Translations under genes and position numbers: made by a program | Notes under the pieces: generated by a model | Databases searched by the model: none | What the model saw: the letters and a program-made list of their open reading frames with translations, nothing else | What the model was told of the DNA's origin: nothing | Origin: Yponomeuta sedellus | Taxonomy: Eukaryota; Arthropoda; Insecta; Lepidoptera; Yponomeutidae | Length of the DNA: 64,000 nucleotides | Assembly: GCA_934045075.1 (NCBI GenBank) | Contig: OW203734.1 | Location: forward strand, 4,522,269-4,586,268 | Reading direction: 5' to 3' | Part shown: positions 8,724 through 20,672 of the stretch, piece after piece | Layout: every line of letters begins with the position of its first letter | Position numbering within the stretch: position 1 is the stretch's first letter

Positions 8724-8914
8724 TAGGGTTTGTTTCACAATCTGCAGATACAGTTCCGGTTGAGCTATTCGCAAACAGGGCTGCCGTTTGTTCTAAATTT
8801 GAAGCCATATACAAACACACGCATTATACGAAAATTTATTTTAAATTTAGAACAAATGGCAGCCCTGGTCGTGGATAGCTCATCTGGAACTTTATTTGAA
8901 CATTGTGAAACAGG
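8724..8914. mobile_element. MITE-H, about 190 bp, foldback
   Basis: Long imperfect inverted repeats: GTTTCACAATCTGCAG and CAGGGCTGCCGTTTGTTC on the left answer GAACAAATGGCAGCCCTG and GAACATTGTGAAACAGGG on the right. Opposing ORFs over it are by-products of the symmetry. Confidence 0.75.
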
Positions 8915-9372
8915 GCTTAGAGTACTTATAGGTAACTTTAAAGATATTCACTCATATTCAAAAAACAGGATGTTCTACATTTTCAGAATGAGACTATTTC
9001 TTATGCGCATACAATAATACCTAATTTAGGTACTAAGATACAAAATTTAGTCCGACTTCATCGATGCTACCTATTTCATAGATTGCTTTCCTTTGTCCCG
9101 TCTTTAATTTTGACGAGAACAAGATATCAATGAAGATCGGAGCTCTCGTATCTAAATTTTCGCTCTGCTTTGCAGTAAAGTTTTTTTTATAAATCATTAT
9201 CGGCAAAAAAGCCTTCCAATATCAGACTTCCTCAAAGGAAATTGTTTTTCCTTTATTCCACTTCTGAATTTGAATTGAGAAATCGTAATTAGGAGAATAA
9301 TTGTGAGACTGCTTTGTCATAGCGGAGAATCACGCAATAAAAAACTTCAAAAATTTTTGGAAACATACTTCT
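8915..9372. other. No gene seen
   Basis: AT-rich, short ORFs only. Confidence 0.6.
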
Positions 9373-9434
9373 AAGCATCGATAAAATATTACTTTAGTAT
9401 AAAATATTACTTTAGTAATATTTTATCGATGCTT
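9373..9434. repeat. Perfect hairpin, 21-bp stem
   Basis: AAGCATCGATAAAATATTACT and its exact reverse complement flank a 20-nt AT-rich loop. Function unknown. Confidence 0.8.
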
Positions 9435-9700
9435 CTAAGCTTGGTCCGAGACCCTGTTCGCCTCTAAACGTTGAGGGTAAAACATGTAAGACAGAAATAG
9501 CCAACTTGTTTAAGGAGAACTTGTAGCGTTATTTATTTTTAAGGAAATACGCTACTAAAATTAATATTTTTCTTTTTTCCAACTTCACGTTTTTCGTTTC
9601 ATAAAATTATTATTTTCATTTTATTTCTTCTTTTACTCGTTCTTGGCCACTATTTTCAGCTTTCTTTGAATGAGTGATTATCTGTGGCAATCACTCATTC
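9435..9700. other. No gene seen
   Basis: T-rich sequence. A short hairpin (GAATGAGTGATT ... AATCACTCATTC) lies near 9668-9702. Confidence 0.55.
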
Positions 9701-10224
9701 AATACTTTTTCACTCACTCATCTCGGCTCTCGCAGCTGATTGAAATTTGACCACGGAAGGAGTTGGGTGTGCGCTCTGTTACGCCGCCAGTCTCCAACCG
9801 CCCTAGCGGCCATTTTTTAATCAGTATTTTATATTTTCTTGTCTGCGACCCTTTGCCCCCGCTTTTGGGGTTCAAGGTCCCCTTTAAAAATTCGGAGTCT
9901 GGACTAGCTTCTTCCGGACTCATTTTAAAAGAAGCCCGCTACAGTCTGCGCCTCTACTACTTGAAGCCTAGCCCTGGTGTGCTTCCCGGAGGAATCGGCG
10001 CTAGCCTTCTACGCCGCTATCGAGGCGACACGGCGCGTCATCGTATCCAGCCTAGGGAAGTACCTATCGGCAGCGTGAGCTGAACCAACCCACCTGGTGT
10101 AGGGCACGAACACATTATCCACAACCCACTTCTTTTCTTTTTGTAAATAAAATATTGTAAATATCTTAGATTATTATTTCTACCCCAGTCTTTCCCAAGC
10201 GCGACAAACTTTAGAATAGACCCA
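9701..10224 (+). other. Unclassified GC-richer block, LTR-like
   Basis: Higher GC than its surroundings, with AATAAAATATTGTAAATATC near 10147 followed by a short end, as in the R-U5 part of an LTR. No partner copy, primer binding site or coding part was found. A 106-aa ORF (9763-10083) has no domain I recognise. Confidence 0.3.
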
Positions 10225-10227
10225 ACC

Positions 10228-10948
10228 TTGTTACGTATGCCTATGTCACCGTTACATTCGGCAACTGTCTACCCGAGTAGCGCCTCTCCGCTGGGTTTCA
10301 CTGCTGCTGAGGTGGCGCGTGCAATAGGTAAAATGACAAAGGGAAAATCGCCAGGATTTGACAGTATTAGCGTGGAACATCTTAAGCATGCTGGTGTGCA
10401 CTTGCCAAGGGTGTTGGCAGTGTTCTATACCATTTGTATAAGACACTGTTATTTGCCCAAAGAGTGATGCTTACGTACTATTGTGGTGCCAATAATCAAG
10501 AACAAGACAGGTGACCAGTCTGATGGGTCCAACTACAGACCAATCTCACTGGCGACTACTATGGCCAAGGTGATGGACTGTCTGATTGGTCAACATCTTG
10601 TTAAACACTGCAAGCTACTCGATGCACAGTTCGGATTCAGAGCTGGCCTGTCCACAGAGACAGCGATTCTGTGCCTCAAGCAGACAGTCCGATACTATAC
10701 GGACAGGAAGACGCCAGTGTACGCGTGTTTCTTGGATTTATCTAAGGCTTTTGACTTGGTGTCGTATGAGTTGTTGTGGCAGAAATTGAGGAGGGAAACT
10801 GACCTGCCAGAGGAGCTCGTACGAGTTCTTGATTATTGGTACAAAAATCAAGTCAATGTGGTGAGATGGGCTGGGGTAGACTCAGATAAATATAGGCTGA
10901 GGTGTGGTGTGAGGCAGGGAGGCTTAACCTCTCCTCGCCTTTTTAATA

Positions 10949-10998
<50 letters not shown>

Positions 10999-11685
10999 GC
11001 TCATTGAGGGGCTCAGCAGCGCTGCAGCTGGGTGCTCTATTGACGGTAAAATGATCAATAACATTAGTTACGCCGATGATATGGTGCTGCTGAGCCCATC
11101 AATCAGTGGCCTTAGGAGGCTCAAGAAACTGTGTGAGGAGTATGCGGAGTCACACGGGCTGAGGTACAACTCTAAAAAGAGTGAAATGCTGGTTTTCCAA
11201 CCACGTAAACAAAAGGTGGCCATAGTGCCTTCTGTAAGTCTAAATGGGACGGTGCTAAAGAGGGTCCAGCATTTTAAGTACCTCGGTCACTGGGTCTCCG
11301 AGGACCTTTCAGATGATCTCGACATCGAGAGGGAACGGAGGGCGATGGCCGTTCGGGGGAACATGCTGGCTCGCAGGTTCGCAGGTTGTACTAGCGAAGT
11401 TAAGATAACCCTTTTAAGTCGTACTGCCAATCGTTTTATCGTTTTACACGTGCAGCCTGTGGGCCGGCGGTACTCGGAGGGCGCTCAGTGCTCTCCGAGT
11501 ACAGTACAACAATATCTTTAGGATGCTGTTGGGGCTGCCCCGGTACTGCAGTGCCTAGGGCATGTTCGCGCACGGACGGATTTCACGCAATAATGCGCAA
11601 GCGTGCGGCGGCGTCCTGCAGGTATTGGCGGACAGGCCAGACTGTCCAATATGGAACCATTTGGATGGCTTGCTTGTGAGGGAAA
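10228..11685 (+). pseudogene. LINE reverse transcriptase pseudogene
   Basis: Would copy LINE RNA into DNA at a nicked target. Motifs are in the right order: GKSPG (near 10345), NYRPISL (10530), GFRAGLST (10625), the motif A aspartate in FLDLSKAFD (10730), GVRQGGLTSP (10905), and the catalytic YADD box (11070). The C-terminal part includes VQYNN and LLGLPRYCSA. Damage: an in-frame TGA at 10465-10467; a TA microsatellite with a frame change between motif B and YADD; further frame changes near 11420-11500; and a TAG after CSA near 11552. Some ORFs still reach 171 and 156 aa, so it is not ancient. Confidence 0.85.
10953..10993. repeat. (TA)n microsatellite inside the LINE ORF
   Basis: About 20 TA units between the RT motif B region and the sequence leading to YADD. 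It changes the reading frame. Confidence 0.95.
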
Positions 11686-12024
11686 TAGCATAACTTATTT
11701 TTATCACGTGCGGGCCGTCTAAATGAGTTTACAACGTAGATATACATCAAACCTACTAACATAGTTTTTACCTTTAGTTTAGATTTAGTTTTTTAAGTTA
11801 CTAACATCACTATGGAACACTGTTTTTTTTTTCGAAATAAATGTCTATTATTATTTGTTGGCCTTATTATTGGTTGATGCCAATGTGTGTTGTAGTTATA
11901 AACATGCTGCTGTCTCAGCATATTGTCACGGGTTATAAACCCGAGACCACTGGTTTTCTGACAGGGCCTACTCACGCTATGTTATTCACGCTCTAATCCT
12001 GCAAGGGTAGTCAGAGGCAAGGTT

Positions 12025-12260
12025 TGATGATGATATCAACCCTTTGTTTGCCCTCACTGCTGGGGCACGAGTCTCTTCCTGTATCGCAGGAAGATTAGGC
12101 TATACTCCAGGAGGGCCAAGTCCGGGTTGATGGAGGATTGTAAAACAGTGGCGGGCCTTACTGTCAGAAGTTATCAAGCCTCGTTATAAGGCTTCCGACA
12201 TGGCTTAACGACTGCCATTATATGCCAGCCGAGACCAATGACATTGCTAAGGTTTGCTAA
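12025..12260 (-). repeat. S5 SINE, body and 3' end
   Basis: From TATCAACCCTTTGTTTGCCC to CGACTGCCATTATATGCCAG, in reverse. The 5S-like head is not present. Confidence 0.85.
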
Positions 12261-12844
12261 GAGTCTGGTTTGTTATAGCTTTATTTCTTAAAGTTAATGA
12301 AAAAACTAAATTTTTGCTGCTTGTATGAATTGTATTATTACTGGTATTGGCATATCTATGTAGATTTTATATGAGGTTGCTTATATCTTTTTATTGTTCA
12401 CCGGCAAACCAACAACACAAAATAATCACAAAATAAACTTATCAATAAATAAGAGTGAACCAAATAATATGTTCTTTAGGTTCTCCTTTATTGTACTGCA
12501 TTGTAGCCCAAGACCGTATTAAACTCGTAGATGGAGCTGAGATCTATATTACAGACTCAATCTAGCTTAGATATCTGATTCAGTTGAAACTCTACTTTTG
12601 AAACCTTAACTACATAAGAACAGTTACGTTTTTTAAATTTAAGATTCACTGTGTAAAAGGTTTCCTTACGCCAAATAAATTTAATTATCTTTATTTTCAT
12701 CCTAGAGAGAGTGTATGGACTTATTTACCACATACGACCACCGTGGATTGGATATTTCAAGTACTAAGCCCTTTAAGCCCGGAACGTTTAAGGGATAAAT
12801 AAAAATAAAAATCTTGTTTACCTACCATTATATACATGATTTTT
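12261..12844. other. No gene seen
   Basis: AT-rich, low complexity in places; no recognised repeat. Confidence 0.55.
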
Positions 12845-12930
12845 CATTGTATACAATGAGGATTTCGTACCATTGTACGGAACCCTTTCTACCCGAGTCC
12901 GACTAGCGCTTGACCGGTTTTTTGCTCCAA
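12845..12930 (-). repeat. Fragment of repeat I
   Basis: TTGTACGGAACCC then GAGTCCGACTAGCGCTTGAC is the reverse of the start of the element at 59885-60412 (GCGAGTCAGACTCGCGCACT, AGGGTTCCGTACAA). Confidence 0.6.
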
Positions 12931-13182
12931 CAAAGATTCCAGCTCCACAGCCGTCTATACCTGCCACGGTTTAATCTCTGCCACCCCTATTTTACGCGGA
13001 GACAAATGCTAATGGCGACCCTTTGTGCGGCGTGTAACATCCGATTTGCAAATGAAAAGGAAATGGTTACAAAAGGCGCTTGCGGCGACTAGGTTCTCTT
13101 TTTTGTCGAGGCTTTTAGACTGAGCGTACATAAGTAACTAGACGAAGAAAATCGTGTGCATGTAGGGTCACATACTTACAGT

Positions 13183-13718
13183 TTGTTAGCTTTTAGAATG
13201 TACCTCGGCTACTATCGGATAGATATGGATATACTCGTGTAATAGAAATATCGGAACTAATATGACACTAACTCCCGCAGTCAGAGACGAGATCTTTCAC
13301 TTATTATCAATGAAACAGAAAAGGACAACGGCATATTTAACGAGAGATAAACTATGATTGACGTATCTGAGTGCGGCGGTTATTTTTTTTTAATAATATT
13401 TTACTGATAAGACACAGTTAATATTTACATTTCATAAGGCATCACTTAAACCTTACAAGGTTTTTGCGTGAAGCCTGAGCCGCTTTTATAAACGTCTTTT
13501 GATTAATTAAACTTAATAAATGAAATGGACAGGTTAGTGCATTAAAAAGGGTTCGAGTCCTGGCATGGGTGCAATTTTTAGCCTCTAAATAGGTTTTTTT
13601 AATAGGAAAAGTTTTATACAGAGTAAGAAGTAGTATTAGTAGTTACACTCGTGTGCTTTCGGCGAAAACCGAAGCCTACTCGAGAGCCCGAGGTATATTC
13701 TAAAAGCTAACAGACTAT
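13183..13718. mobile_element. MITE-J, interrupted copy
   Basis: Left end GTTAGCTTTTAGAATGTACC with CGGCTACTATCGGATAGATA; right end GAGGTATATTCTAAAAGC and TAACAGAC. These are the ends of the compact copy at 59085-59310. The interior here is larger and contains a TLR scrap. Confidence 0.65.
13535..13600 (+). repeat. TLR scrap inside MITE-J
   Basis: GTTAGTGCATTAAAAAGG is fused to GTTCGAGTCCTGGCATGGGT and TTTTTAGCCTCTAAATAGG. The tail end lies upstream of the tRNA-like 3' half, as it would across a tandem junction or an internal deletion. Confidence 0.7.
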
Positions 13719-13805
13719 ACTAGAACTACATCAGTTCAAATAGCCTCAGTCTGAGTGTATTAAATGTTTGTGCTGTCCTTGCCTGGTTTTCTGGTAGTGC
13801 GGGGT

Positions 13806-13839
13806 CTGGTCCCAAACTAGGATAGCAGTTTGGGACCAG
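13806..13839. repeat. Hairpin, 13-bp perfect stem
   Basis: CTGGTCCCAAACT and AGTTTGGGACCAG flank an 8-nt loop. Confidence 0.8.
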
Positions 13840-13987
13840 GTCTAGAGAATGTGTTGCGCAAAATTTATTATTATTATACTGTAGAACTGTATGTCATTCA
13901 AAACGCTGCGTAATTGCAATGACTAATGAATGTTGATGAAGCAAAGGTTTGTCAGGATGACGGTAAGTGGGAAACTCTGGTGCCCAT

Positions 13988-14027
13988 CCCTCTGGCCCTC
14001 TGGCCCTCTGGCCCTCTGGCCCTCTGG
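13988..14027. repeat. Minisatellite, 8-bp unit x5
   Basis: Five perfect copies of CCCTCTGG. Confidence 0.95.
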
Positions 14028-14055
14028 GACACTGCCTTAGTTTATTGAATGTACT

Positions 14056-14445
14056 ATAAATTTAAAAACCTATTTAGAGGCTAAAAATTTCACCCATGCC
14101 GGGATTCGAACCCGCAACCTCTGGCTATCCGTGCCAGCGCTCTACCAATTGAGCCAATGGGCGACTCACGACATCAGTGAAATTTCGAACCTCTTTACAC
14201 TATTCTCTGTATTACGTACAGGCAGTGACATCTGACTTAAGCAAATTGCATTACTTACAGCCCCGACTACATACTTTGCAGTTAGGTTTAACATCGGAAC
14301 GATATCACTGTACCCACATGATTATAATATTTTTATTTTTAATGTACTAACCCGTGCTAAGGAACAAATTTAAAAACCTATTTAGAGGCTAAAAATTTCA
14401 CCCATGCCGGGATTCGAACCCGCAACCTCTGGCTATACATACACT
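14056..14445 (-). repeat. TLR copy, full, with the start of a second unit
   Basis: One full minus-strand unit: tRNA-like domain at 14091-14163, leader (TACGTACAGGCAGTGACATC), and 5' region (GGAACGATATCACTGTACCC). A second tail and tRNA 3' half follows at 14340-14440 in the same orientation. The arrangement equals a piece of the tandem array at 1-1260. Confidence 0.85.
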
Positions 14446-15146
14446 ACAAATATTCCTATAAATATTATAATGTACTATAAATATTCCTTATGGACACGGG
14501 ATTTTTATCATATCACTATTTTAAAACGATGAATCAGAAGATTACAAAAGGATGAAGGAAGAGAAATGACGAAACAAATATATATTGCGAATGTGAGTGG
14601 AAGGGCTGGTAAGGAACGTCCTAGGCGGACATCGACTAAATAGGGTATATTAGCAAAGATAAGATATGATAAGAATATTCTTTATTGTATACAGGAAAAT
14701 TAGCAGATACAGAAGATCAGATAGCGATATGGGCCTATAGTTGCATGGGTGTCTAACAATATTTTTTTATTGTATACCAGAAAAAAACAAACAACATATT
14801 GACAAAGACACTGTATACAACAAGCGGGCCAGGCCGCACTACCCAGGCTGAAGAAAATATAGCCAGCAGTAAGCCAAGTGCCAAAGAACCACAGTACGCA
14901 TCATTAGCCGCGAAGGAAAGTAACAATAAAAACTATAAAAAGCCACGGCTAGTGCGCGGGACCAATCAAAGCGCGATTCACCCGGACATCAGGCCGAGGA
15001 ATGTGACGGCACTCAGTGAAACGGCCAGTCATTGGCCGCGCTGCTACATAGCTGAAGTTAGGCTGGTGGCACAGGAAGATGTGTAGTAGTAATAACGTTC
15101 ACGAAACACAAACTAAGTACTACGCTATTTACATATAATTTTTTTC
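14446..15146. other. No gene supported
   Basis: Contains a 95-aa ORF at 14799-15086, basic and without a known motif, and a LINE-tail-like scrap near 14665-14700 (ATATTCTTTATTGTATACAG). I cannot call a gene. Confidence 0.45.
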
Positions 15147-15149
15147 TAA

Positions 15150-15553
15150 AGGCCTGCGCAGACGAGGGGGCGTGTTCCTTGGGGACAAAAGTCCCTAAAA
15201 GAATCGTAAAACTATCCTACGAGTAGTCGTCGCGGACTGAACGCCTACGATGTGCGGTCATTGTTCCCCAGAAATGCGTTTGGAAGCAAATGAGATTACA
15301 CATAAATGAGATTCTGAGATTACATTGTGTTGTTATTCATAAGAAGTTGAAATAAAAGATGCGTTTTAAAAGAAAACACCTAAATTTTGTCCAGTCCGGT
15401 CTCTTGACGTCCTCGGTAACTTGAGGGACTTTTGAACTGGGTACTTTTAATTCTTCGTGTGCGTTATTCGATACAATTTATAAGAGATCAAGTAAGAGGT
15501 ATATCGACGGAAAAAAAAGTACGCGGGGGATAGTCCCTCGTCTGCGCAAGCCT
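15150..15553. mobile_element. MITE-K, Harbinger-like, 404 bp
   Basis: Inverted ends AGGCCTGCGCAGACGAGG and CTCGTCTGCGCAAGCCT, flanked by TAA at 15147-15149 and again at 15554-15556. A 3-bp TAA duplication is typical of PIF/Harbinger elements. No transposase is encoded. Confidence 0.75.
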
Positions 15554-15556
15554 TAA

Positions 15557-16555
15557 ACTATAACTAAAAAATTAAAAACGTTCTTTAGCAAATTTTGTCA
15601 CTTTTTTTTGAACCATAGTCAATAAATGAAATTCTTTTTTGAGTCCTTTTTATTTTGAAAATATGTCTTTTAGGCAATTTTAAAAGTGTAATACTTAGTT
15701 TTTCATGTCATTGTAGAAGTAGAGTAGAGAATACCCTATGCTATAATAACCTATGCTATAATGGCCATTTGTACAAATATGCAAACTTCTGAGATGTTAC
15801 CATGCCGGAAGTAATGAAACCGTTTGGCCAACGAGGCAACGGCCTTGTTTTGTTTCAGTCTTTGCCTAGACTATACTCGTAGTTACTTAGAAAAGCGGTG
15901 TAATCGCTATTATTTACATTGATAGAGAACACTTTCTTGTACATAAAAATGGAAATTACACAACTATTTAATATAAAAAGTGTGCGGCCAGAAGCAATGT
16001 ATGTACCTGTATGTAAATGTTATGTTATTTCTTAAGCTAAGAGAACACGCGGCGGGCTTACTAATTAGGTAAAGTTTAATTACCATAGAAACAAACAAAA
16101 CAAAAGTTATGGAACTAAATGATGTTCCGTTTACCCCTATCCATACTAATAATACCCCTATCCCTACTTTAATAATATAAATAATGTAAAAACTACTGAA
16201 TGGATTTTAATAACCAGCTGAGCCACTACCTTTTGCCTTATTTTATAATATCTAGTTTTAAGTCTTGCTTTGTTTAAGTTGTTTTTGATAAGGCAATAAA
16301 ATTCTTTTTATTCTTATTCTTAATAAAAGTTTACAATAAAATAGCTTATACATCAGAATAACACATTGGCTACAATTTATAAAGATATTATGTAAATTAT
16401 TTAGAAATAACGGTGTCAACTAAGTAAGAAAAAAAATCTACCCGATAATTCTGCGCAGCTGTAGTCGCGGGCACCAGCTAGTGCACATAATTTTTATAAC
16501 ATAATTTATAATACTAAAGATAAATATTATTCTAAATTGAAGTTTTTTTTCGAAC
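15557..16555. other. No gene; scraps of repeats
   Basis: AT-rich. A LINE-tail scrap is near 15920-15960 (GAGAACACTTTCTTGTACAT) and an SD 3' scrap near 15982-16030 (GCCAGAAGCAATGTATGTAC). Confidence 0.5.
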
Positions 16556-16738
16556 AAGATTTTTTTTTTCTTTGGGTAATAATTTAATATTGTAATTATA
16601 TTTAAATAAAATAATAAATTTTCCTATAACTAACTATATACAGCATTAATACTTAAAAAGATTTACATATTTACAAAGAAAAGAAAGGTTTAAATAAAAA
16701 AGTCTACACTGCTGCCGATGGGAAGAGTTCCATATTGT
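16556..16738 (-). repeat. Severely 5'-truncated copy of the endonuclease-type LINE
   Basis: Nearly the same sequence as 32036-32190: AAATTTTCCTATAACTA, ATACAGCATTAATACTTAAA, TAAAAAAGTCTACACTGCTG. It holds the 3' UTR and only the last few codons, a typical dead-on-arrival insertion. Confidence 0.85.
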
Positions 16739-18247
16739 AGTTTATACTAAAATATTAATTTATTGTGATCAAAATTCTTAAATTAATTTATTTAATTAGA
16801 ATTTCGATCAACAAATTCAACTTTTACTGAACACACAATTTTGAAAGTTGTATACTCCTGTAAAGATGTTTCAAACTGAGTTGTACATTAGAATAAGTAG
16901 TTTTTAAATGAAATGTGAAAATACTGTTGGAGTAGCTAATAAATAACAATAATAATACTAGCATGGTTTACTTTTAAGCAATTTTGTATTTTTGAAAATA
17001 CGCTTGCCATCCAGGGATTGCAATCGGGATAATTTATCTATTGAGTGTGTATCAAAATTTTATTATGTAACTTAATTTTGAAGCTTTTTTCCTGTGACTC
17101 GGTGTGGCAGCATCCTTATCCTTCCTTCCGCTACTCGGCGGAATATTGCCGGGCGCCCTAATGACTAGCGAAACCGTTACAGAGCCCTCTGTTTGATTTT
17201 ACGTCTATTCCTGTCCGTAACATGTTTCCGGAACACTTGCAGCTATTTTCGAGGACTTAGTTACTTAAAGACGCGTTTTCAGGTTCTAAGTAGACTTGGA
17301 CTGAGTGACAGTTTTTTCTACTCGGAAGCTCCGTGAAACCTAGACCGAAACGTGAGTGTCTGAGGTGGTCAAATGCCTCAGCGCTTGAAATTACCAATCC
17401 GCGGTGGGCACGGGTGGTAAAAAAGCCCATAATTTCTCTCTGAGAAAACGCTCTGTACCCTAAATTGGAACGTTTATAGGCTACACAAAAAAAGACTACA
17501 CGTATCGTCTACGCCAGCCATCTTAGTGAAAAATGTTACTCCGATGAAAACGGCTTTGCTTTTTCACTAAGACCGCGCTCTACTTGCCTGAGCTAGTAAA
17601 ATGAAATCTCAAAAACAAAACGGCTCTAATAGTATGAAATCAAATAAAATCAAAATTGTTTTTATTTGGTTTTATTTGATTAAATCAAAGAAGCACAGAA
17701 TCTGCGGCTTAATGAACTAATGAACGTTGCAAGGTAAACTAGGTGTACATTTCATAATCTCAATCTCGCAAAACATCGCAACGTCCTTAGTATTTTATTG
17801 ACGGGATTTTAATTAATTGAGTAGGATAATCTACATATCCAATATGAAAATAGTTAATTCAGACTTAATTATTGTTAAGTCGGAATCGACTTGTAAACAA
17901 CAAGTTATTTCGTACTATAGGCAGACTAAATACCTATCATATTATGTAATTTTGTTTGGTTTTGTTTTAATTAATAATCGAATTTTTGTGTATTCAAATT
18001 GTGAAAAAAATATATTGAATTATGAATAAGATGTTTTTTATTAACATAGTTTTTAAACATCTGTTTTACAAATACTTGGACCTGAGTGGTCTGAACAAAT
18101 AATTGATTATTATTACTATTATTAATGCTTATGGCAATAAGTTCGACGCATTGTACGATTTTATAGAGCAATAAAGTATTAATAAATAAATAATTATTTA
18201 ATGGCCTTAATTAACACAGTTCACATAATTATTATTACTCGGCGCCC
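16739..18247. other. No gene seen
   Basis: AT-rich. An SB-like scrap is near 17320-17410 (GTGTCTGAGGTGGTCAAATG). A small hairpin lies at about 17523-17572 (CTTAGTGAAAAA ... TTTTTCACTAAG). ORFs of 60-70 aa have no recognisable domain. Confidence 0.5.
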
Positions 18248-18332
18248 GTTTTGAAGTGTGGCTAAACCTTTCTGCGATGCAGGAAGAGACCCGTGCCCCA
18301 GCAGTGGGAACATACGAGGGTTGATATCGACA
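18248..18332 (+). repeat. S5 SINE 3' end
   Basis: GGAAGAGACCCGTGCCCCAG then AGTGGGAACATACGAGGG, ending in GTTGATATCGA. Confidence 0.8.
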
Positions 18333-18544
18333 TAATTATTATAAAACATAGAACTCTTGTATTGTACAGTCTTTTATTCCGTAAGTTTCGCGTTTCATGA
18401 AGAAAACTCAAGAGGTGGTGAAATATTGATGTCTGTGGAGTTTTATGAAGCTGTGTGAAAAGTATTGTGTAATATATGAGTTCCATTGCATTAGCCAAAC
18501 TTCTTTGTCTTTTTTTATACTTTAATTGTCGAAGTTCAGCGGTA

Positions 18545-18780
18545 ATAGTACATTACACAACTAGGGTGGTAATACAAAGAAAGGCCGAGAACGCAGAAGC
18601 TTGCGGCCCGAGCTGCAAGCGAGGGACGTAAATATGCGATCGAGAGCTTTCTTTATTACCTCCCGTGTTGTGTAAATCTTTTTATGTCTACACTGGGCCA
18701 GAAAGCATTTTTCTCAAGCTATTTCCGTACGCGCAGCGTGCGGAAAAAGCCACTTTATTGCCAGGTGTGGCATAAATTTA
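18545..18780 (-). repeat. Dispersed repeat E, inverted relative to 4245-4485
   Basis: Reads ATTACACAACTAGGGTGGTA through AGCCACTTTATTGCCAGGTG, the reverse complement of the copy 14 kb upstream. The two copies differ in a short stretch near the internal hairpin. Confidence 0.75.
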
Positions 18781-20590
18781 TTTTCGCTTCTAGGTATTTA
18801 TCGTAGCAGTAAACTTTTGGTACTTTTTTTCGAATTCATTAAGATGATTTTGAAGCAAAGGCTACTTATGAATAAATTTTCCAAAGATCAAACTATTTAA
18901 AGGCACTATAAAATTATGAAAGTAACAATAAAAACAGAGGACGTAACAATAATAGTACTATTTCCCTTTACAAATAATTGTTTTACTTGGCAATAAAATA
19001 AACTCCGTCCAATATTGCTAGAAGTCCAACCGTCTGAGTCCTTTTTCTCGGTTATTGAGTTACTGTGTTGTGCGGAAGTTATTATTACAACTTACTACAA
19101 ATTTGTTTTTAATCTCAATAACAAACTAAAATATTTTTATCCCTTCTATTCGAAAAGTGTTGCTTTGGTCCTCTATAAGTGGGAGCATAATAGTTATTTG
19201 TTATACAAGAGTGCAAAGTTGCTTTTTAACCGCGTGTTCAATTTTGATGACCGAGCAAGCGAAGGATTCTAAAATGATTCAAAATTAGAATCCTGAGCGT
19301 TAGCGAGGGAATCAAAAGAGCACGAGGTGAAAAATCTTTGCACTCGAGTGCAACACGTAACTTTTCATTCCACCTCAGCGAGGAAATGACTAAATGCAAA
19401 AAAAAACGTTTACAATCACAAGATAGGTACACTTTTATTTCAGTTTATGTATTAATTACTACATTATGACAGGTACCTAAGTATTACAGAATAATCTTTA
19501 AATTATAACAAAATAATACTAAGGTATAATTAAGAAAATTTTAAAGTAACGTTGCTACAGTTATTTAAATTGAGTGTAATATTTTTTTAATTCACAAACT
19601 TAGTGCACACGATGTTCTTAATTCAATTTACTTTATCCTCTGGAGAATAAAAACGGCTTTTCCACTCAGATATTGAAGATTAAAAATACTCTTTCCGAGA
19701 TGGTGGAATGAAATAGTTTTTTTCCGATCGGAACTTTTTAGGGGGTGGAAATGAGATTTGAATTTGGAACATGAAATCGAACGCAAATTGTTTAAATTAG
19801 TTGATGGTATAGATTAGCTGGCTGGCTGCACGACACGAGGAGCTGCGCGAATGAAAAAAAAACAAAAGCGCGCGAATTACGCCGAGTTTTGAAAGAAACA
19901 ATGCATTAACTGTTGAAACAATAACTGTGGTAACTAACAACGTCGTAGAAACCTGTAACCCACGGAATCACGGGAGAAATATTTTCCCATAGAAAGGGCA
20001 TGAAAAGTAGAGTATAACTCGAGACAGCAAACTGTTTTTCCCTAGGGCTAAGAACTTTGAATTCCTCGCTGCGCTTAAGATTCTACGTTCACTGTGGTTC
20101 GAAGTAGCACTAAAAATACTATTTGCTCCCTGGTCATAAAATTCTATTTTAAGTATTTTATTATATTTATTGTATTTCAAATTTATTTATTGTTATGTTA
20201 TATAATATTGCACTACCTGCTAATCTTGTCTTCAAAACTTAGCTTAGCTTAAATAATGCTAAGTACCATTAAACTCAATAAAGAATTTTAATAATAATAA
20301 TATTATATAACTACGTGCGATTATTCGTGTTTTTTGCTAAGTCCCTCCCCTCCTTACGAGTCTTGATCTCAAAATGCAGTCTTCAGTTCCACAAGTCTGA
20401 ATACGTCATTAGCTGAGTATTGACACCGTAGTTTTCAGCAGAGCAACTGCTTGGCCCGGTAGAAGGCAAAGCTTTCCTTTGACTTTCAGCTCTCGGAGCT
20501 AATAATTAACTTTGGACGCATCTGGAAATAGAAGCGGGAAACCTCCCGGGAAATTGTGTCTCGTGTAGGTAGACGTTTGTAGCTAAGTAT
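18781..20590. other. No gene seen
   Basis: AT-rich. Short CpG-containing segments near 19238-19405 and 19970-20130 (GAGCGTTAGCGAGGGA, CCTCAGCGAGGAAATG) look like decayed repeat, but I cannot delimit them. Confidence 0.45.
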
Positions 20591-20599
20591 ACTGAGATT

Positions 20600-20672
20600 C
20601 GTCACGATGTTTTCCTTCACTGTTAACGAGTGGTATTTCTACTACAAATGCTAAAATGAGGTGTCTGAATTG
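20600..20672 (-). repeat. SB fragment
   Basis: CACGATGTTTTCCTTCACTG then TTAACGAGTGGTATTTCTAC is the SB body in reverse. Confidence 0.6.

Larger units (their letters stand above)
10225..11860 (+). mobile_element. Decayed non-LTR retrotransposon (LINE), 5'-truncated
   Basis: Contains the reverse transcriptase region and C-terminus of a LINE, then a short 3' UTR ending TTCGAAATAAATG. The related 3' end at 39065-39475 ends TTCGAAATAAATAAAG. The endonuclease domain is absent, as expected for 5' truncation. The clade is not certain; it looks like the CR1/Jockey side of non-LTR elements. Confidence 0.85.

Noticed and set aside
9701..10224. Solo LTR of a Pao/BEL or gypsy element
   Set aside because: AATAAA and the composition suggest an LTR, but there is no second copy, no target duplication and no recognised end, so it is listed only as unclassified.
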